Source: Marivita sp041725935 (GTDB lineage Bacteria; Pseudomonadota; Alphaproteobacteria; Rhodobacterales; Rhodobacteraceae). From it: a DNA stretch of 64,000 nucleotides. Numbering within the stretch: position 1 is the first letter of the stretch; each line of letters starts with the position of its first letter. This document shows positions 60,652-64,000 of this stretch, piece by piece. Made by a program: the position numbers and the translations under genes. The stretch spans positions 124,001 to 188,000 of the forward strand of contig JBGRQD010000007.1 of NCBI GenBank assembly GCA_041725935.1, written 5' to 3'. Under the pieces are notes generated by a model. The model was not told where the DNA came from. It made no database searches and saw only the letters and a program-made list of their open reading frames with translations.

Positions 60652-61917
60652 GTGGACCATTTCCTGTATCGTGACGGCGAGCTTTATGCAGAAGACGTGC
60701 CTGTTGCGGATATCGCTTCGGCGGTCGGCACGCCGTTCTACCTGTATTCGACGGCAACTTTGACGCGCCATTACCAGCTCTTTGATGAAGCGCTGAACGG
60801 CATGGAGCACATGGTGTGCTACGCGATGAAAGCCGCATCCAATCAGGCGATTCTGAAGACACTGGCCGATCTGGGCGCTGGCATGGATGTTGTGTCAGGC
60901 GGCGAATATGCCCGGGCCAAGGCGGCGGGTGTGCCCGGTGACCGGATCGTGTTTTCCGGCGTTGGAAAGACGCGCCCGGAGATCAAAGCCGCGCTGGAAG
61001 GTGGGATTCGCCAGTTCAACGTCGAAAGCGAACCCGAGTTGGCGGTGATTTCCGAAGTCGCAGCCAGCTTGGGCAAGATCGCGCCGATCACGATCCGGGT
61101 GAATCCCGATGTCGACGCCAAGACCCATGCGAAGATCGCCACCGGCAAATCCGAGAACAAGTTCGGAATACCGATCTCGAAGGCGCGTGCGGTTTATGCC
61201 GAAGCGGCCGGTCTGCCGGGGATCGACGTGATCGGGATCGACGTGCATATCGGCTCTCAGCTGACCGAACTGGACCCCTATGAGTTGGCGTACCAGAAAG
61301 TCGCGGAACTGACCGAGCAGTTGCGCGCGGATGGCCACAACATTCGGCGACTTGATTTGGGCGGGGGTCTGGGTATCCCATATACCCGCACCAACGAGGC
61401 ACCGCCCCTGCCTTCGGATTACGGCGCGCTGATCAAGCGGACTGTGGGCCATCTGGGCTGCGAGATCGAGATTGAACCGGGGCGCCTGATTGTCGGGAAT
61501 GCAGGCATTTTGGTCAGCCGGGTGATCTACGTCAAGCAGGGGGAAGGACGGCAGTTCCTGATCCTTGACGGGGCTATGAACGACCTGATTCGTCCGGCCA
61601 TGTATGATGCCCATCATGATATTGTGCCGATTGTCGAACCGGCACCCGGTGTCGAATATCAGCCTTACGATGTTGTTGGTCCTGTTTGCGAATCCGGCGA
61701 TACCTTTGCCAAGAATCGTTTGATGCCGCCGCTAAAGGCGGGCGATCTCGTGGCCTTCAGGTCTGCAGGTGCCTATGGTGCGGTGATGGCCAGCGAATAC
61801 AATACACGGCCTCTTGTGCCCGAAGTTTTGGCGAAGGGTGATCAATTCGCTGTCATACGGCAGCGTCCCGACTTTGACGAAATCATAAACCGAGATACCA
61901 TTCCTCCATGGCTGTGA
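60652..61917 (+). CDS. lysA: Diaminopimelate decarboxylase
   Basis: PLP-dependent last step of lysine synthesis. 421 residues from the GTG at 60652, which has GGAGG 5-9 bases upstream. The PLP lysine is in CYAMKAASNQAIL (near residues 56-62); LGGGLGIPYTR and the C-terminal CESGDTFAKNRLMP dimer/active-site motif are present. Same strand as argH and the TIGR02302 gene. Confidence 0.96.
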   Translation: MDHFLYRDGELYAEDVPVADIASAVGTPFYLYSTATLTRHYQLFDEALNGMEHMVCYAMKAASNQAILKTLADLGAGMDVVSGGEYARAKAAGVPGDRIVFSGVGKTRPEIKAALEGGIRQFNVESEPELAVISEVAASLGKIAPITIRVNPDVDAKTHAKIATGKSENKFGIPISKARAVYAEAAGLPGIDVIGIDVHIGSQLTELDPYELAYQKVAELTEQLRADGHNIRRLDLGGGLGIPYTRTNEAPPLPSDYGALIKRTVGHLGCEIEIEPGRLIVGNAGILVSRVIYVKQGEGRQFLILDGAMNDLIRPAMYDAHHDIVPIVEPAPGVEYQPYDVVGPVCESGDTFAKNRLMPPLKAGDLVAFRSAGAYGAVMASEYNTRPLVPEVLAKGDQFAVIRQRPDFDEIINRDTIPPWL

Positions 61918-61953
61918 GGCATTCACCTGCGGTCAACTAACCGGGAGATCGGA

Positions 61954-64000
61954 ATGACCGCACGGGATGACCTGCCCACAGAAATTAACACGGCCCTGCG
62001 CAGGCCCCTGTTCCTGACCCGCTTGGGCATGGGAGCAGAAGTCATCGTGCGCGCCTTCTGGCCATTCTGGTCGGTTCTGTTCGCTGGTCTGGCTTTCCTC
62101 ATGCTAGGGTTGCAGGATCACTTGCCGGTCGAAGCGGTGTGGGGTTTCCTGGCTCTGGCAGCCATGGCGGCGGTTTGGGCATTGGTGCGCGGGGTGCGCA
62201 GGTTTTACGTCCCGACAGAGGCCTCGGCCTTGGCGCGGTTGGACGCAACCCTACCTGGCAATCCCATCCTTGCCGCGATGGACATTCAGGCGATCGGTTC
62301 GGGTGATCCGGCGTCGCTTGCCGTTTGGAACGCACACCAAGAACGAATGGCTGCGCGTTTGAAAGACGCCAAGGCCGCGGAGCCTGATCTGCGCGTCTCA
62401 CGGGCCGACCCTTTCGCCCTGCGCTATGTCGCGGTGTTGGCCTTTTTGGTCGCAGCAGTGTTCGGTTCGCTGGTCAAGGTTCAAACCGTGTCCGCCATGG
62501 GTCCGACCGGATCTGACCTTGCATCAGGTCCCACATGGGAGGGCTGGCTGGAGCCGCCACATTACACAGGTCGGCCGTCAATCTATCTGAATGACATTCG
62601 GGACGCGCGTGTTGAGACTCCACAGGGGAGCCGGGTCACACTGCGTTTTTACGGTGAGGTTGGTGTTCTGAGCGTGACCGAGACCGTTTCGAACCGGGCA
62701 TCCCCAACTGCGACGCCGGAAGAGCTTGTCGCGGTTTCGACCAACACCGCACAGGAGTTCACCGTTACACGCTCTGGGCAACTCGAGATCGAAGGTCCGG
62801 GCGGCCGGATTTGGGAGGTTGTAGCGACACCCGACCGTGCACCCGAGGTGGCCCGCGATGGCGAGATCGAAGTCAGCTACGAAGGCGAGGCGCAGATCCC
62901 GTTCACGGCACGTGATGATTACGGCGTTGCGGCTGGCACCGCGCGGATCGAACTGGCGCTGGACGATGTGGATCGGCGCTACGGCTTGCGGATCGAGCCT
63001 GAACCGCGGTCGGCCATCGAACTGCCTTTGCCGATGCCCATCGCGGGCGACCGCTCCGAATTTACCGAAACGCTGATCGACAATTTTTCCGAACATCCTT
63101 GGGCAAATCTGCCGGTCACCATCAGCCTGACCGTAACCGACGAAGCGGACCAGATCGGTGAGGCGGTGCCTGACGTGATCGCCCTGCCGGGACGGCGCTT
63201 CTTCGACCCGATGGCCAGCGCGATCATCGATCTGCGCAGGTCGCTGTTGTGGAACCGTGAGAACGCCGCTGATGTCGCGATGCTGATGCGCGCCATCTCG
63301 CATCGGCCCGACGATGTGTTCCGCTCCAGCACCGATTTCCTGCGCCTGCGTACCATCATGCGCCGTGTCGAGGCGTTGTCGCGCGTGACCATGAGTGATG
63401 ATCAGCAGGCCGAGATTGCGCAGGCCATGTGGGATCTTGCGATACGGCTCGAGGAAGGTGATCTTGAAGACGCGCTCGAACGCCTGCAGCGCGCTCAGGA
63501 CCGCCTATCCGAGGCGATGCGCAATGGTGCGTCGGATCAGGAAATCGCCGAACTGATGCAGGAGTTGCGCGAAGCAACGGACGATTATCTACGCCAGTTG
63601 TCGCGTCAGGCTCAGCAAGACCAGCAGGACAATCCCGATCAGGAAATGACTCAGAACCAGAACATGATGGAGATGAGCCAGAACGACCTGCAGGAAATGA
63701 TGGACCGCATTCAGGAACTGATGGAGCAGGGCCGCATGGCAGAAGCGCAAGAAGCGCTCGAACAGCTGCGCCAGATGATGGAGAACATGCAGGTTACTCA
63801 AGGACAGGGTCAGCAGGGTCAGTCTCCGGGCGATCAGGCAATGGAAGGTCTTGCAGAGACCCTGCGCGAGCAGCAGGGCCTTTCGGATCAGGCGTTCCGT
63901 GATTTACAGGAACAGTTCAATCCCGGTCAACCGGGCCAGCAAGGGCAACAAGGTCAGCAGCCTGGGCAACAACCCGGCCAACAGGGTCAGGGTCAACAGC
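61954..64000 (+). CDS. TIGR02302 family membrane protein (3' end cut by window)
   Basis: About 682 codons are readable from ATG 61954 (GGGAG 7 bases upstream) to the right edge with no stop. Three N-terminal hydrophobic segments (about 34-55, 60-80 and 148-170), a periplasmic region, and a long coiled-coil-rich, Gln/Met/Glu-rich second half (from about residue 480). It then enters a low-complexity Gln/Gly/Pro tail with GQQGQQ-type repeats. This matches the TIGR02302 (DUF4175) alphaproteobacterial family of unknown function. The tail is coding, not a DNA repeat array. Confidence 0.87.
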   Translation, partial: MTARDDLPTEINTALRRPLFLTRLGMGAEVIVRAFWPFWSVLFAGLAFLMLGLQDHLPVEAVWGFLALAAMAAVWALVRGVRRFYVPTEASALARLDATLPGNPILAAMDIQAIGSGDPASLAVWNAHQERMAARLKDAKAAEPDLRVSRADPFALRYVAVLAFLVAAVFGSLVKVQTVSAMGPTGSDLASGPTWEGWLEPPHYTGRPSIYLNDIRDARVETPQGSRVTLRFYGEVGVLSVTETVSNRASPTATPEELVAVSTNTAQEFTVTRSGQLEIEGPGGRIWEVVATPDRAPEVARDGEIEVSYEGEAQIPFTARDDYGVAAGTARIELALDDVDRRYGLRIEPEPRSAIELPLPMPIAGDRSEFTETLIDNFSEHPWANLPVTISLTVTDEADQIGEAVPDVIALPGRRFFDPMASAIIDLRRSLLWNRENAADVAMLMRAISHRPDDVFRSSTDFLRLRTIMRRVEALSRVTMSDDQQAEIAQAMWDLAIRLEEGDLEDALERLQRAQDRLSEAMRNGASDQEIAELMQELREATDDYLRQLSRQAQQDQQDNPDQEMTQNQNMMEMSQNDLQEMMDRIQELMEQGRMAEAQEALEQLRQMMENMQVTQGQGQQGQSPGDQAMEGLAETLREQQGLSDQAFRDLQEQFNPGQPGQQGQQGQQPGQQPGQQGQGQQ

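Noticed and set aside
63905..64000. Short tandem repeats resembling an array
   Set aside because: They are in frame and encode a Gln/Gly tail; no spacer-repeat pattern, so not a CRISPR.
1..64000. Insertion sequences, prophage, CRISPR, rRNA or tRNA genes
   Set aside because: No transposase, integrase, phage gene, CRISPR array or RNA gene could be recognised in the window.

Overview
This window is a nearly complete photosynthesis gene cluster (PGC, about 9.1-56.2 kb) of an aerobic anoxygenic phototroph of the Rhodobacterales, most likely the Roseobacter group. The evidence is the order bchODI-crtA / crtIB-tspO / crtCD / crtEF-bchCXYZ-pufQBALMC / idi-bchP-bchG / ppsR-ppaA / bchFNBHLM-lhaA-puhABC-acsF-puhE-hemA-cycA. 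The reaction centre is of the type with a tetraheme PufC and no PufX. The only Mg-protoporphyrin ester cyclase present is the oxygen-dependent AcsF, and crtA (spheroidene to spheroidenone) is present; both fit pigment synthesis in air. Species cannot be named from sequence alone.

Layout. 1-9.1 kb is an alphaproteobacterial housekeeping block: mnmE (cut by the left edge) and rho leftwards, then an AT-rich gap of about 0.5 kb with DnaA-box-like sites, then maf-aroE-coaE-dnaQ rightwards, secB and fxsA leftwards, and a Tim44-like gene, mltA and an Smr gene rightwards. This is the neighbourhood in which chromosome origins lie in many alphaproteobacteria, so the rho/maf gap is a candidate oriC. 9.1-21.1 kb holds Mg-chelatase bchODI and the carotenoid genes. 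21.2-30.0 kb is the bchCXYZ-puf superoperon (chlorin reductase, LH1, reaction centre). It is followed by dxs, which supplies isoprenoid precursor, and by an unusual CAP/RTX/DUF4214 gene. 33.6-37.5 kb (leftward) holds idi, bchP, a PucC-type carrier and bchG. 37.6-39.8 kb carries the regulators ppsR and ppaA. 40.1-56.2 kb is the long rightward bchF-to-hemA run plus cycA, closed by a clear intrinsic terminator. 56.3-64.0 kb returns to general genes: a UDP-glucose dehydrogenase, a 0.45-kb noncoding gap rich in inverted repeats, a divergent TlpA-like gene, argH, a small lipoprotein, a DUF2834 protein, lysA, and a TIGR02302 membrane protein cut by the right edge.

How it works together. dxs and idi make C5 units. 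crtE and crtB make phytoene; crtI, crtC, crtD, crtF and crtA convert it to spheroidenone-type carotenoids. hemA starts tetrapyrrole synthesis; bchHID, bchM, acsF, bchNBL, bchF, bchXYZ, bchC, bchG and bchP make phytylated bacteriochlorophyll a. The pigments are assembled with pufBA, pufLM and puhA by lhaA and puhBCE; cytochromes PufC and CycA re-reduce the reaction centre. Eleven TGT-N12-ACA palindromes (PpsR/CrtJ type), mostly in tandem pairs, sit at every main promoter region of the cluster, so the repressor and its B12-dependent antirepressor encoded in the middle probably control all of it.

I did not find a wholly new system. The points worth following up are the candidate origin beside the PGC, the CAP/RTX/DUF4214 insertion, crtC with no ordinary start codon, the small orphan gene coupled to acsF, and the structured noncoding gap at 57.6-58.1 kb.
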